Positions 7,243 through 16,222 of a stretch of 16,222 nt of DNA are shown here, piece after piece. Location: contig UZAE01014175.1 in assembly GCA_900617975.1 (NCBI GenBank), forward strand, positions 1-16,222, given 5' to 3'. The stretch is from Rodentolepis nana (Eukaryota > Platyhelminthes > Cestoda > Cyclophyllidea > Hymenolepididae). Below the pieces are notes generated by a model. It did not search any database and was not told the origin of the DNA. It saw only the letters and a program-made list of their open reading frames with translations. Numbering within the stretch: the first letter of the stretch is position 1; every line of letters starts with the position of its first letter. A program made the position numbers and the translations under genes.

Positions 7243-7566
7243 GAGATGTGCGATAGACTTACCTCCACGTGGTGCTCCCTGGACAACGTATACTCATACG
7301 GCAATAAAGTCTATAAACCGGCAGTTGACTTCTGACTTCAAATTGCCATCATCCCATTGTATGTCATTTCGTCCACTTCCACAGTACTAATCTTACCTCT
7401 TCTCTGCCTTTGTGTCTGTTTGTCTGTCTCTTTAACATCTTTGAATCACTCTTCTGCTTTCCTATACACTTTTCTCACTTTGATGTTCCTCCTCTCTGTG
7501 AAGCCCGAAGTCAGCTAAGGGGCTAATGATAAGTGTCATAAAGCCCGCCATTTGAAATAAATAAAT
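7243..7566 (+). mobile_element. SINE-like retroposon, copy G (full length, older)
   Basis: Plus-strand copy: head GATGTGCGATAGACTTACCTCC, then TGGACAACGTATACTCATACGGC, a pyrimidine-rich middle (CTGTTTGTCTGTCTC), tail block GGGCTAATGATAAGTG, and a 3' AAATAAATAAAT. The flanks hold a degenerate duplication (TTATTTCTGAG at 7229-7239 against TTATTCCTTAG at 7568-7578, 9 of 11), which suggests an older insertion than copies A, C, D and F. Small plus-strand open frames inside it are repeat-derived. Confidence 0.85.
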
Positions 7567-8455
7567 CTTATTCCTTAGAGTATTTCTTAAAGGCATGAGA
7601 AGTTTATAACTATTGGAATATCAGTAGATCGTTTCTTTAGTTCAGGATACTCCTTGCGGAAGTTATTGACAGGATGAGTTCTGTTTTGATGGGTTAAATG
7701 TAAAAGGCTAATTCACTTGAAAAACGGAGTCTTACTGTTCAAAAGTCCAAACTTCTAATAACTCTATCTGAAGAAATTTATAAAATAAACTCGTTCCCAC
7801 ACAAAGCAGCAAACTCTTCCATTTCTACACGGTTTTATATTAGATTCGTTAATTAACTTGGGAAATTTAAACCAACTCGTGAGGTTTATTGAACGGTCTT
7901 GCTCAATTTGGGCAGGAAATTCATCTTTTTGCGAGGTTTTAATTCAACTACATAAAGCGCCTTTCGGTGAGAACTTAATGAAATGGAAGCAATAGAAAAT
8001 GTAGATATTTGTCGGCTTAAGTTGACACCTAATTAAGCACACACACACACACACACGCACACATTGCAAGTAATGGCCAGAGTGCGGATACGTTTCCTCC
8101 ACACATGAATAATTTACAATGTAAAGAAGGTGAACACTTTGAGCAGAATATAGACAAGTAGAACTTGAATGTCAGGGCACTTAGTATGAATTACAGTTCA
8201 CTAAAATAGGCAGGATGCTAAGTAATATTGCAATACATGACGCCTTAGTAGTAATCGATTTGAGATGCCGCTCATATCAATATCACTCATGTCAATTCTA
8301 ACAAACCGGTCTCCAAATTGGTCTTAATTCAATAAATAGCTATGATTAAATTTCTTGATGATAACGCTTAGGTGACCTTCCGATTGTATTCCAGAACAAA
8401 TACCAGTTAAGCAAGAGTATAAAATACCCAAATGCTCTAAACAATGCAAAAATTA
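7567..8455. other. Non-coding stretch with a CA microsatellite
   Basis: No gene recognised on either strand; AT-rich. The only structure seen is the (CA)n tract at 8038-8062. Confidence 0.55.
8038..8062. repeat. (CA)n microsatellite
   Basis: About twelve CA units with a single CG interruption near 8057. Confidence 0.9.
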
Positions 8456-8472
8456 CCTCATCGATATTAATT

Positions 8473-8787
8473 ATTTGTTTATTTATATCAAATGGTAGGC
8501 TTTATGATAGGTATCATTAGCCCTTTAGTTGACTTCGGGCTTCACAGAGAGGAGGGATATCAAAGCCACAGAACAGGAACAGAAAAAGTCACAAAAAGTC
8601 GAGAATGGAAACAGAAGCGTGATTCACAGATGTAAAAGAGACGGACACAGAAGTGGAGAAAAAAGGTAGGGTAACATACAGTCTGGTCATGGTAGTTTGA
8701 AAGTAACTGCGGTTTGTCAATATTTTTACCACATGAGTATACGTTGCCCAGGATGCACCACTTGAAGGTAAGTCTATCACACATCCC
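8473..8787 (-). mobile_element. SINE-like retroposon, copy E (full length, diverged)
   Basis: Minus-strand copy with tail TTTGTTTATTTATATCAAATGG at the left and head ...GAAGGTAAGTCTATCACACATCC at the right. Substitutions relative to the other copies are more frequent (for example ACCACATGAGTATACG for GCCGTATGAGTATACG), and a short internal AAAAAGTC stretch is duplicated near 8582-8600. A weak duplication begins with CCTCAT on both sides (8456-8461 and 8786-8791) and then degrades. This looks like one of the older insertions. Two minus-strand open frames across it are repeat-derived. Confidence 0.83.
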
Positions 8788-8799
8788 TCATTACTATCA

Positions 8800-9228
8800 T
8801 TTTCAACTGGATTTGTCGAGGATTTGTTAAAATGGTGGTTATGACAGATGACCATGAAATGATAATGACAGCTAACAATAGGTCGCTATGTCTAAATGAA
8901 GAGTCAAAACAGGAATTATAGTCTTAATTAGTGTTGATAACGATCAAACGATAATTTTGTCTGGATCAGTTCTTATTAGGTTAAGACTAGTTCATCAATC
9001 TGCAACTTCTCTTCTGCAAAGTCACGATCTCAACATTCTGCCAAAATACTGGACAAAAATCAATAAATAATTATGCTCAGCTAGTTTTGGACAAAAAAAT
9101 GTAGAATCATCTAATTTAATGATAAATTGTTCATAATCGGTCAATAAGCTGCTTCTCTTTGCTAAGTTATTCCCTTTATATTGTATAGAGATTGTTTGTT
9201 AGGAAGAGAAATGAACATCGACTTCCAT
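8800..9228. other. Non-coding stretch, nothing recognised
   Basis: AT-rich, stops in all frames, no repeat or motif of note. Confidence 0.5.
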
Positions 9229-9240
9229 ATTTCAAATTAG

Positions 9241-9562
9241 GGGTGTGCGATGGACTTACCTCCACGCGGTGCACCCGGGGCAACATATACTCATACGGCA
9301 AAAGTGTCCATAAACCGGCAGTTGAGTTCTGATTTAAAATTACCATGACCCGACTCTACGTCATATTCGACCACTTTCACAGTACTCACTTTACCTTTTT
9401 CCTACCTTTGTATCTGTCTCCTTTATATCTGTGAATAACTCTTCTGTTCCCCCTCAAGACTTTTTTACATTCTGATGCTCCCCTCCTCTGTGAAACCCGA
9501 ATTCAACTAAAGGGCTAATGATGACCATTAAAACGCCCGCAATTTGAAATAAATAAATAAAT
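9241..9562 (+). mobile_element. SINE-like retroposon, copy H (full length, older)
   Basis: Plus-strand copy of about 322 bp: head GGGTGTGCGATGGACTTACC, CATATACTCATACGGC, GGCAGTTGAGTTCTG, pyrimidine-rich middle, GGGCTAATGATGACCATTA, then AAATAAATAAATA. The flanks show an imperfect duplication (ATTTCAAATTAG at 9229-9240, ACTTCAAATCAAG at 9563-9575). Tail length and end points agree with the other copies. Confidence 0.87.
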
Positions 9563-9575
9563 ACTTCAAATCAAG

Positions 9576-11455
9576 TTGGCTGGCAGAAGACGAAATTATA
9601 ACATATTTGGCTAAAGTAATGCCTAATGGAATTCCGAAACTATATTTGGTCTTATCGCAGTGGTAAACACTTAACGCTAGTGCAAGGCGACATAAATCAG
9701 GGTGTCTGGAATTTCAAGACGGACTTTCCTGCACTATGCCATGCTATGCAGTGTTGAATGGATGAAGGTTTGAAGTGGCTATACATGCTTACTGTGATTA
9801 TCCGTCCATGTCCGTCCCGTCTGCCTCCTTTATCTGTCCGTGAAAATGCCGAAAGTTCAACACGACTTGAAATCAGACTAAAAGATACAGATTATAAAAT
9901 TGTCTATGAAGAACGAAATAGTAAACATTTGCTAGTAAAGTGCTTACAGCGGCCTGATTGAGATGTGATTGATATTTATTTGGAAACCAATCATCGTTTT
10001 TATTAACTCGAACTTGGTTAATTTGAATACGTTAACGCAATATTGCTTACTCGCCTTATTATTCGAGAAAGGGATGAATATTGGAATCCGACGTAAATTA
10101 AAATCTGCAAACGGGGGAATGGATCGTGGTGGTTATGGGCAGAGAACAGTGAAATGCGTATTTCTCATTAGAAGGTTTCCAAGGTGCTAATCTATTCAGC
10201 ATGTCTGGTGGAGAGGATTTTATTTCAACACTACTGAAATCGGTGAATTCTCCTTCTATTAGGAAGAAATTCCAATCGAATTGAGCAAACTTCCCAAACT
10301 CAATTTCTTCATTTTATTACAAGAAGTTATTTACATGTTTAATGGAAATACACGAAAGTTGAGTTTATGAATAATTTATTTGAGTTAATTTGGCTTGAAT
10401 TGTCCGCAACATTTTCTGCTAACGACAAACAAAATATTTCTTTGTTAGACAAAAATTATGAATGAAATGTCTCTTGGAAGTTAAATTCATTTATCAGAAT
10501 TAGTTTTGCAATAGAAAACCGTGAGGAGCCATTGTTTTGCCATTATTTTGCAAGGTGAAAGACTAACCTTAGTTCAGAAACCTGTAAACGCAGCAAAAAA
10601 TAAGCATTTAAACCTCACTTTGAAAGGCAATTTACCACAGTATTGCCGATACAATTATTTTAAACTAAAGCTAATCTTAGCCAATGATGCTGATACTTCT
10701 TTCACCTCCAGTTGAATTGCATGCAATTGAGTAAGGTTAGTATGGGGGTGATGTCTTAATGATGCACAGGTAAATGCTTTAAAGTGACAATGAAATACAC
10801 AGGCTCTCTGTTGAAAACTGTCTCAAGTGGTGTCATAAATGTCAAGAATCAAGTCACTTAGTTAATGAAACAAGAGAGTTATCGAATGCGTCATCTTATG
10901 CTTAGTTTCTACCGAAGTAAAAACAGTTCCAGACCGCATTTGGTATAATCCTTAGCTTCTGCAATTTCTACTTTAGCTGTCAATATCCTTTATATCAGCT
11001 GTTATTAGCAATATTTGATGACAGACTCATGATTAATATATGGACTGCTCTGAAATCTGATGTTTTAACTACTATCAGCCCTTCACAACTTTATCTTATC
11101 AACATTCTCTGTAATTCAAAACAGTACGCTTAATCTTATTAATGATTTTAAGCCTCCTTTGAAGGAGGAGGTAGGGTCGGAGGAGAGGTAAAAGGTTTCA
11201 GAAATTCCGACAGTTGTAGACCAAATCTCTGACACGAAAAATCATTTCCTCTTTCTGCCTTTTGACGAGTGGGGGTTAACTATGTCCCTTCATCCGAACC
11301 TTTTTGACAGGGGTTTGCAACAGTATCGACGTGTCACACTTCCCCCGTGCTATTTAATTTGTGGACTGTGCAGCTGTCAGATATGTAAACTGACAACCAA
11401 CACCACAGAGTGCGGCGGTGTGACCTGTCAACCAAAGACTGGAATGTGGTAGGGG
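9576..11455. other. Long non-coding stretch, only weak open frames
   Basis: No recognisable gene or repeat. Plus-strand open frames at 9758-9961 (ATG start, 67 codons, MDEGLKWLYMLT...), 9969-10190 and 10521-10715 carry no known domain. The first has the least biased composition, but nothing (splice sites, family motif, neighbouring exon) supports it. Around 11330-11430 there is a GC-richer patch containing repeated TGTCA/TGACA cores. Confidence 0.5.
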
Positions 11456-11479
11456 AGGGGAGGGGGGGGGGGGGGGGGN
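11453..11479. repeat. Interrupted poly-G tract ending in an N
   Basis: GGGGAGGGGA, then 17 G (11462-11478), then the only ambiguous base in the window (11479). This is a strong G-quadruplex pattern on the plus strand, and the true length of the run is probably unresolved in the assembly. Confidence 0.9.
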
Positions 11480-13854
11480 ATGAAGAATAGGAAACCACAC
11501 TGTATTCTCTGATAAAATATATCTAGAGGAGCAGACTCTAGTGCTACTCGTCTAGACACTGAGTTGGAGAAAAATGGTTTTTACGCATAATGGTTTTCTC
11601 TCTGTGTCTGTCAGAAGCTTAATGTTTATCACACACCACGCCACCGCAATATCTCTCATTGTGTGTCTAGCCGTCTGCTAAGAAAGAATTATGCGTCTAC
11701 TGCTCAGCTTTTTATGGACCATTTACTTATCCTGGAAATATTATCCATGTGTAGCCTGTATGTTCCGTGTTTTAACAAACGCCATTAACTCATCTTGGTT
11801 AAAGCGCTTGTGCTAATCCCCTTTTAACTCTGGTTCTGATCAACTGAAGAGGGACTCTTCTATCACTCTGAAAGGGTCGTTTTGAATGAAGTTCGTCTAT
11901 CTACTCTATTTGGACGAATTGGAATTATCAATTAGTTTATAAAGGGGTGAATAACTTTAAAAGCTGCACAGAGCACAACTGAAGATGAAATTGACGAAAA
12001 TAGCTTTGAATTCTAAGGCCATTAGGAGCAAATATTCTAAATCAGAACGGCAAAATAAAGGGTATATCGTAAGCAAGAAAAGGCAATGCAAGTCAAATGG
12101 TATTTAGTAGGGGATGAAAGTAAAATTTTGCATAAGATGAGAACATTTCGACAAAGTTTTAATGAAATTTCAAGTCCAGATAAAAAAAATCGATCTGGTT
12201 GCTCATGTCCAAGCTTCAAACTCAGGATCACCCTTGTAGCATATTTATACTTAAAGAAGTGTCGTGAATCTCGAATTTATCATCTCCTTTAATTGAGTCA
12301 CATCAGTTTTCAAAACTACTGATAGGAATTACAAGTAGTATCCTTAAATCATCATAAGATAAAGAAAGTCACTAATTACTTTTTTTTGAATTTAGTTGCG
12401 CAACTACATCAATTTGCTTATTTCACACTTTTGAACCATTAACTTGAACGCTATCATCGATCCCAAACCTAAAAGATCCTGAAGTATAAAGTTAAGACAG
12501 TTTAAATTGAAAGAGTTTAATTTCAAATTCTGCACGATTTTCACTTTATTATTAAAGGTACTTCTGAAAGCCATGCATTTATATGTCAAACTCGATAGCT
12601 TTCCGTTAGCACACTTCTATTTTTAAGGAATGGAAAAAAACTGGTTTTCACAGATTGGAGATGATAAATTTCTAAGATAATTCTAATTTCGTCGGTAAAT
12701 AAATGATGCGAGGCCCTGTTAAGCTCAGATTTTTTCCCAAAATGGTTCAATAAATGGACCTTTTATTATCCTCCTTGATACTTAGATGATACCAGCCTTA
12801 ATGCATATACTGCTACACAAACTTGATGCAATGCATCGGTAACGACGTGGTAAAAGTGCAGAAAAGGAAACATGAAAAGTACATCACTAACACCGCCCTT
12901 GAGAGTGATTCAAACTTGAGTTGCGCCAACAAAAATTACCTCTAACATTGTACAAACGAGAATGATCACACAATCTCATCAGATGTAAGAGCGGCTTTTG
13001 AAATTGTCTTCTTTGATCTTTCATGGAGCACTTTATGACTTCCCCTCATTCCGTTATTCAATGTGATGGAACATCATCAAATTTGGTGGTAAAACTAATT
13101 CCAGGACGACCAAATGATCCACGTTAATTTATCCTTGGAGCCACTCACCTATCGTAAAATACTCTCCTCCTGAACACGAAACGATTTCTGGCTCTCTCTC
13201 TCTCTATAAATGGGAAACCTGTTGGGAGATGACACTTCCCAAGAGCCCTTTTGAGTACCTATGTGTTTATTCAGAAATCAATTAGGGTTAACTATCAGAA
13301 GTTCCCTCATTCCTCCTCCATCAGTGAGTACGTCCCTTAATTGGGGTATTTGTCAACATCATCAAACCGAATGGGACTCCCCTTTACACTTAATCTAACC
13401 TAATCCTCCCGACAAGAGTGTTTGCGCAGAAATGAGCGCCTAGTGCATTGTTTCCCCAGGCTTGACAGCCCCTAAGTCACCCTGACAACTCATTGATGAT
13501 TCATGGTCCCCTGGGGCTTCACATTCCGGACTCATACTGAGTCAATACACCAGGCCGAATACATATCTGTCTTCTATCAATGAGTTTCTAAAGCGTTCTC
13601 ATTACTTTTTTATTCTCATTTCCTTTCACATTAATCATGCCCTCTAGTTAGAGAAAAAACAGAACATTTTGACATTTACATAGACTTTTGGAGAAAAACT
13701 ATTGTTTAGAAGGCTCTATAAATTTATACGAGAAAGTGAGAAAATTTTCTTAAAAAATTATGCGAAAGCTAGCCAAAAGAGCTGCGACGGCCCATAATTG
13801 GGACTCGTAAGAACGCAACTCAAAGAAACATAGTTACTGTAATTGTCGACTTGA
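11480..13854. other. Long non-coding stretch, nothing firm
   Basis: No gene was recognised. Overlapping open frames on opposite strands near 12037-12292 and a minus-strand frame at 12404-12589 are short and lack domains. A CT-microsatellite running into TATAAA (13205-13210) is the only promoter-like motif seen, without supporting downstream coding sequence. Confidence 0.5.
13192..13210 (+). repeat. (CT)n tract running into TATAAA
   Basis: About six CT units directly followed by TATAAATGGG. GA/CT repeats beside a TATA box occur in animal promoters, but no start codon or exon can be tied to it here. Promoter role is speculative. Confidence 0.3.
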
Positions 13855-13868
13855 ATTCTTAAGAAAGT
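13855..13868. repeat. Left target-site duplication of SINE copy F
   Basis: ATTCTTAAGAAAGT, repeated perfectly at 14184-14197. Confidence 0.93.
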
Positions 13869-14183
13869 TTATTTATTTCAAATGGCAGGCGTTATGATAG
13901 GTATCGTTAGCCCTTTAGTTGCCTTCGTGCTTAACAGAAAGAGGAACACCAAAAAGGCAAAAAGTCGAGAGGGGGGTCAGAATAATGATTCAGAGACGTA
14001 AAAGAGACAGACAGACACAAAGGTAGAAAAAAGGTGAGTACTGTGGAATTAGTCGAATATGAAATGCGGTGGGGTCTTGGTAGTTAGAAGTCAGAAGTCA
14101 ACTGCCGATTAATAGACTTTTTTGCCGTATGAGTATACGTTGCCCAGGGTGCACCACGTGGAGGTAAGTCTATCACACACCCC
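13869..14183 (-). mobile_element. SINE-like retroposon, copy F (full length)
   Basis: Minus-strand copy of about 315 bp with a perfect 14-bp target-site duplication, so a young insertion. Tail TTATTTATTTCAAATGGCAGGCG at the left; head TTTTTTGCCGTATGAGTATACG...CACGTGGAGGTAAGTCTATCACACACCCC at the right. It carries the CACGTG and GTGCAC palindromes and the GTAAGT motif of the consensus head unchanged. Confidence 0.92.
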
Positions 14184-14197
14184 ATTCTTAAGAAAGT
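14184..14197. repeat. Right target-site duplication of SINE copy F
   Basis: Perfect 14-bp match to 13855-13868. Confidence 0.93.
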
Positions 14198-14771
14198 AAA
14201 CGTGACAATAAATACGCCTTTAACTGACAATTCCTACTAATTATACTTTACCATTTTCTTCTCATCTATGGAAATTGATCTACTAACTTCAAAAAGAAAA
14301 AAATCGATAAATTAACTGCTGAGTCATATAAGAGGTTTGTAATAAGTTGGTTTAGTTTGGTAAATGGGGGCTTAGAGATTCATAAGAGATATATTTCGTT
14401 GTTTAGCTAAGCAATCTGGACTGGGAGGGGGAGGAAAAAGTAGGGGTGTATTTGTACCAGGACATGTGAATGCTCCTATTCCCACTTTCCCATTCTCCTT
14501 TCGCACTCTTTCACGATCAATAAATCAAAATGAGGGTTTATGACCTCCTTCCACAAATCAAAGGACATACAATAGATTACAAATTTTCTTAGAGAGTTAT
14601 ATGAGAAATTTATCCAACACTGATTCATTAGTGTAGACATCTTTTCTTCCTAATTCCTGCTTTTTTTTCTATGACAATCAGCTAAATGTGGGAATTGCCA
14701 TGTCCTATCTTGGCAATTGTGTGACAAACGATATAAATACCAGGTTTTTATGAAGCATTTTAGTGCTTGCG

Positions 14772-14805
14772 GATTGACATGGGACATTGTATGTCATTGT
14801 CAATC
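14772..14805. other. Short nested inverted repeat
   Basis: GATTGACA (14772-14779) pairs with TGTCAATC (14798-14805), and ACAT/ATGT pair again inside. It could form a 34-base hairpin; too short for a standard miRNA precursor. Confidence 0.45.
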
Positions 14806-15112
14806 AACATAAAGGACCATTTACCGTAGGTTTAGCGAGAGATACGACCTGTCAATTTCTTTGAGCCATCAAATTTCAGACTCTCAGCATAAACAAAGCT
14901 ACTAAAGTTTCAGGAATTTGCACCCTGTTAGACATTTTAAATATTTGTATTTAAGGAATAAATAATGGTTGGCGAAGTGAATAAAGATTGTATAGCAAGG
15001 TGTGATTTATTACATAAAACACCGTGAGATGTTCAACTCTATCTTTCTATTTCACAAATGGGAGAATGACAGCTCGTCATCATAGATCGCTCTCTGTGGA
15101 GAATGCTTAGCA

Positions 15113-15123
15113 GGGGGGGGGGG
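15113..15123. repeat. Poly-G tract (11 G)
   Basis: Eleven G in a row, followed by further G-rich sequence (CAGAGGGAGGG) to about 15142. Confidence 0.9.
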
Positions 15124-15210
15124 CAGAGGGAGGGTAGTGGGGCATGGCACATGTCATTTCACAAATCCATCAAATCGACATCAGTATCATTCATTCAGAT
15201 CGTGGCTTTC

Positions 15211-15290
15211 ATTGGACAGGTGGAGTAAGCGATTTGATTGGATAGCAGGCCCAGTTGGCAGCCAACCAGCATGAAGTGAGCTGCGATTGG
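15211..15290 (+). promoter_or_regulatory. Candidate promoter with three CCAAT boxes (ATTGG orientation)
   Basis: ATTGG occurs at 15211-15215, 15237-15241 and 15286-15290, each with flanks close to the NF-Y consensus (the last, CGATTGGTC, fits it fully). The nearby GTTGG (15254-15258) and GCCAACC are near-matches. Clusters of CCAAT boxes tens of bases apart are typical of animal core-promoter regions, notably of cell-cycle and housekeeping genes (established knowledge). The cluster lies 185-260 bp upstream of an ATG with a good context. The role as promoter is inferred. Confidence 0.4.
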
Positions 15291-15473
15291 TCAAGGTGTA
15301 AACGTGAATTGATGCCATAGAGACATCAAGGAGTCATTTATGAAAAGCCGACTTCTTGTGAGGTGTTGTTCAGCCGCTCTCTGAATCCCTCATCTTGCGA
15401 TAATCTGTCATCTATCTCCAAGTGCAACTTCTACTTAGTCATACGTTAACGGATTTATTCTTCATCTTCCATC

Positions 15474-15533
15474 ATGAGTGAAGTATCCGCCTATATCCAA
15501 CCTGATCACTTTGATTCCGATAAAAAAAATGTA
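15474..15533 (+). CDS. Possible first coding exon, product unrecognised
   Basis: ATG at 15474 has A at -3 (CATCATGAGTG), a reasonable animal start context. The first 20 codons read MSEVSAYIQPDHFDSDKKNV, with a composition typical of a real protein start. After GTA at 15531-15533 comes GTGAGT (15534-15539), a good 5' splice donor; without splicing the frame ends at TAA 15561-15563, giving only 29 residues. The CCAAT cluster upstream and a pyrimidine-rich leader (TCTGAATCCCTCATCTTGCG...) fit a promoter and 5' UTR. No downstream exon could be identified in the remaining 680 bp, so the intron probably continues past the window. The protein family is not recognised. Confidence 0.35.
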
Positions 15534-16222
15534 GTGAGTTCTTTCTCAATCATTCGTATTTAATTTCCTCCTGTTTGTATATTTGCAAATATTTATTAAA
15601 TGCTGAAGAGGATTTCATCAGGGAGAAATAGTTGAACTGTATTCGTCTAACCAGAGAAATTTGATAGGTGTTAGGTTTGTTTATCACACTTCATTTGCTA
15701 GCTGTCAGCTGTCAAATTTGGATAGATGTGACCGACGCTCGAGCAGATCGAGATAGTATATATTTGTGGGTGACGGTTCTAACTATATACTGATGTCAAG
15801 GAGTGTACCAGCAGTAAAATTGTCGCCGAGTTTTATAAATTTAAATTTTCCCCTCCAACAAACATAAACAAGCAACCTATCTTTTTCTTCTACCCGTCTA
15901 TCTATCTGTTCATTCATTCTTCTATCTTTACCTATCTGTCACCACCTAATTGACAGTTACGATTGTGCGTACACAGATGCAAAAAGCAGAAATTATTCCC
16001 TATTTCTAGATGTGCACTTTGTTTGACAATGTAATGCATCAATAGTAAGTATTTGGAGATTTTCCAGATATTTCCTTTGAGTAGCTAAAGAAAGGAGACA
16101 TCAAAGGATTCTTGTCTATCTTCATACGCTTTGCCACCAGGTGTGTATATGTGGCCACACAGTCATAAGATTAATGACTTCGTGTAGGGGATAGAGAAGG
16201 TCTGCCTGCCACTCCCCCCCCC
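15534..16222 (+). other. Putative first intron or intergenic DNA up to a poly-C end
   Basis: No convincing exon. Several acceptor-like AG sites after T-rich stretches (for example TTTTCCAG near 16066) open only very short frames. The sequence ends with nine C (16214-16222). Confidence 0.4.

Larger units (their letters stand above)
14198..15180. other. Non-coding stretch, no gene recognised
   Basis: Contains a purine-rich GGGAGGGGGAGG stretch (14425-14436), a TATAAATA at about 14733, a small imperfect hairpin (14772-14805) and an 11-base G run (15113-15123). No coding sequence was seen. Confidence 0.5.

Noticed and set aside
12037..12292. Overlapping open frames on both strands
   Set aside because: They are short and opposite to each other, with no domain and no splice or promoter context; typical chance frames.
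664..14183. Regularly repeated blocks that might suggest a CRISPR-like or satellite array
   Set aside because: The copies are dispersed, in both orientations, about 300 bp long and individually flanked by their own target-site duplications, so they are retroposon insertions.

Overview
The window looks like intergenic or intronic DNA from an invertebrate animal. It is AT-rich, has no dense coding, and carries short microsatellites, a mellifera-type mariner DNA transposon and many copies of one short retroposon family with long target-site duplications. The species cannot be fixed from the sequence; an arthropod is a reasonable guess, but mellifera-group mariners are patchily spread across several phyla. 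The window begins and ends in runs of C, and the only N directly follows a 17-base G run, so this may be a whole contig broken at poly-G/C tracts.

Layout. Seven full-length or near full-length copies (about 304-324 bp) of one SINE-like family lie at 664-967, 3147-3469, 6445-6755, 8473-8787 and 13869-14183 (minus strand) and at 7243-7566 and 9241-9562 (plus strand). Four copies have perfect 12-14 bp target-site duplications, which define the ends of the family exactly: a 5' end reading GGGGTGTGYGATAG and a 3' tail of (AAAT)n. An eighth partial copy (2242-2350) has only the head and is joined head to head with a minus-strand fragment that looks like the C-terminal end of a LINE reverse-transcriptase ORF (about 2085-2241). 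The last ~40 bp of that LINE fragment closely match the SINE tail, so it is a candidate for the partner LINE, or the parent, of the SINE family. A complete but dead mariner, with 25-bp near-identical terminal inverted repeats and a TA duplication, occupies 3648-4955. Its transposase keeps all three catalytic Asp codons but has two stops and three frameshifts.

Host genes. None is certain. The best candidate is a promoter plus first coding exon near the right end: three CCAAT boxes (in ATTGG orientation) at 15211-15290, then an ATG at 15474 and a GTGAGT splice donor at 15534. A coding-like open frame without an ATG at 6823-7065, preceded by an AG, could be a last exon or a remnant. The remaining long stretches (about 7.6-8.4 kb and 9.6-13.8 kb in particular) hold nothing recognisable beyond simple repeats, G/C tracts and short unconvincing open frames.

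The elements do not form a pathway. They record at least two kinds of mobile activity: target-primed retroposition (SINE and LINE) and cut-and-paste (mariner).
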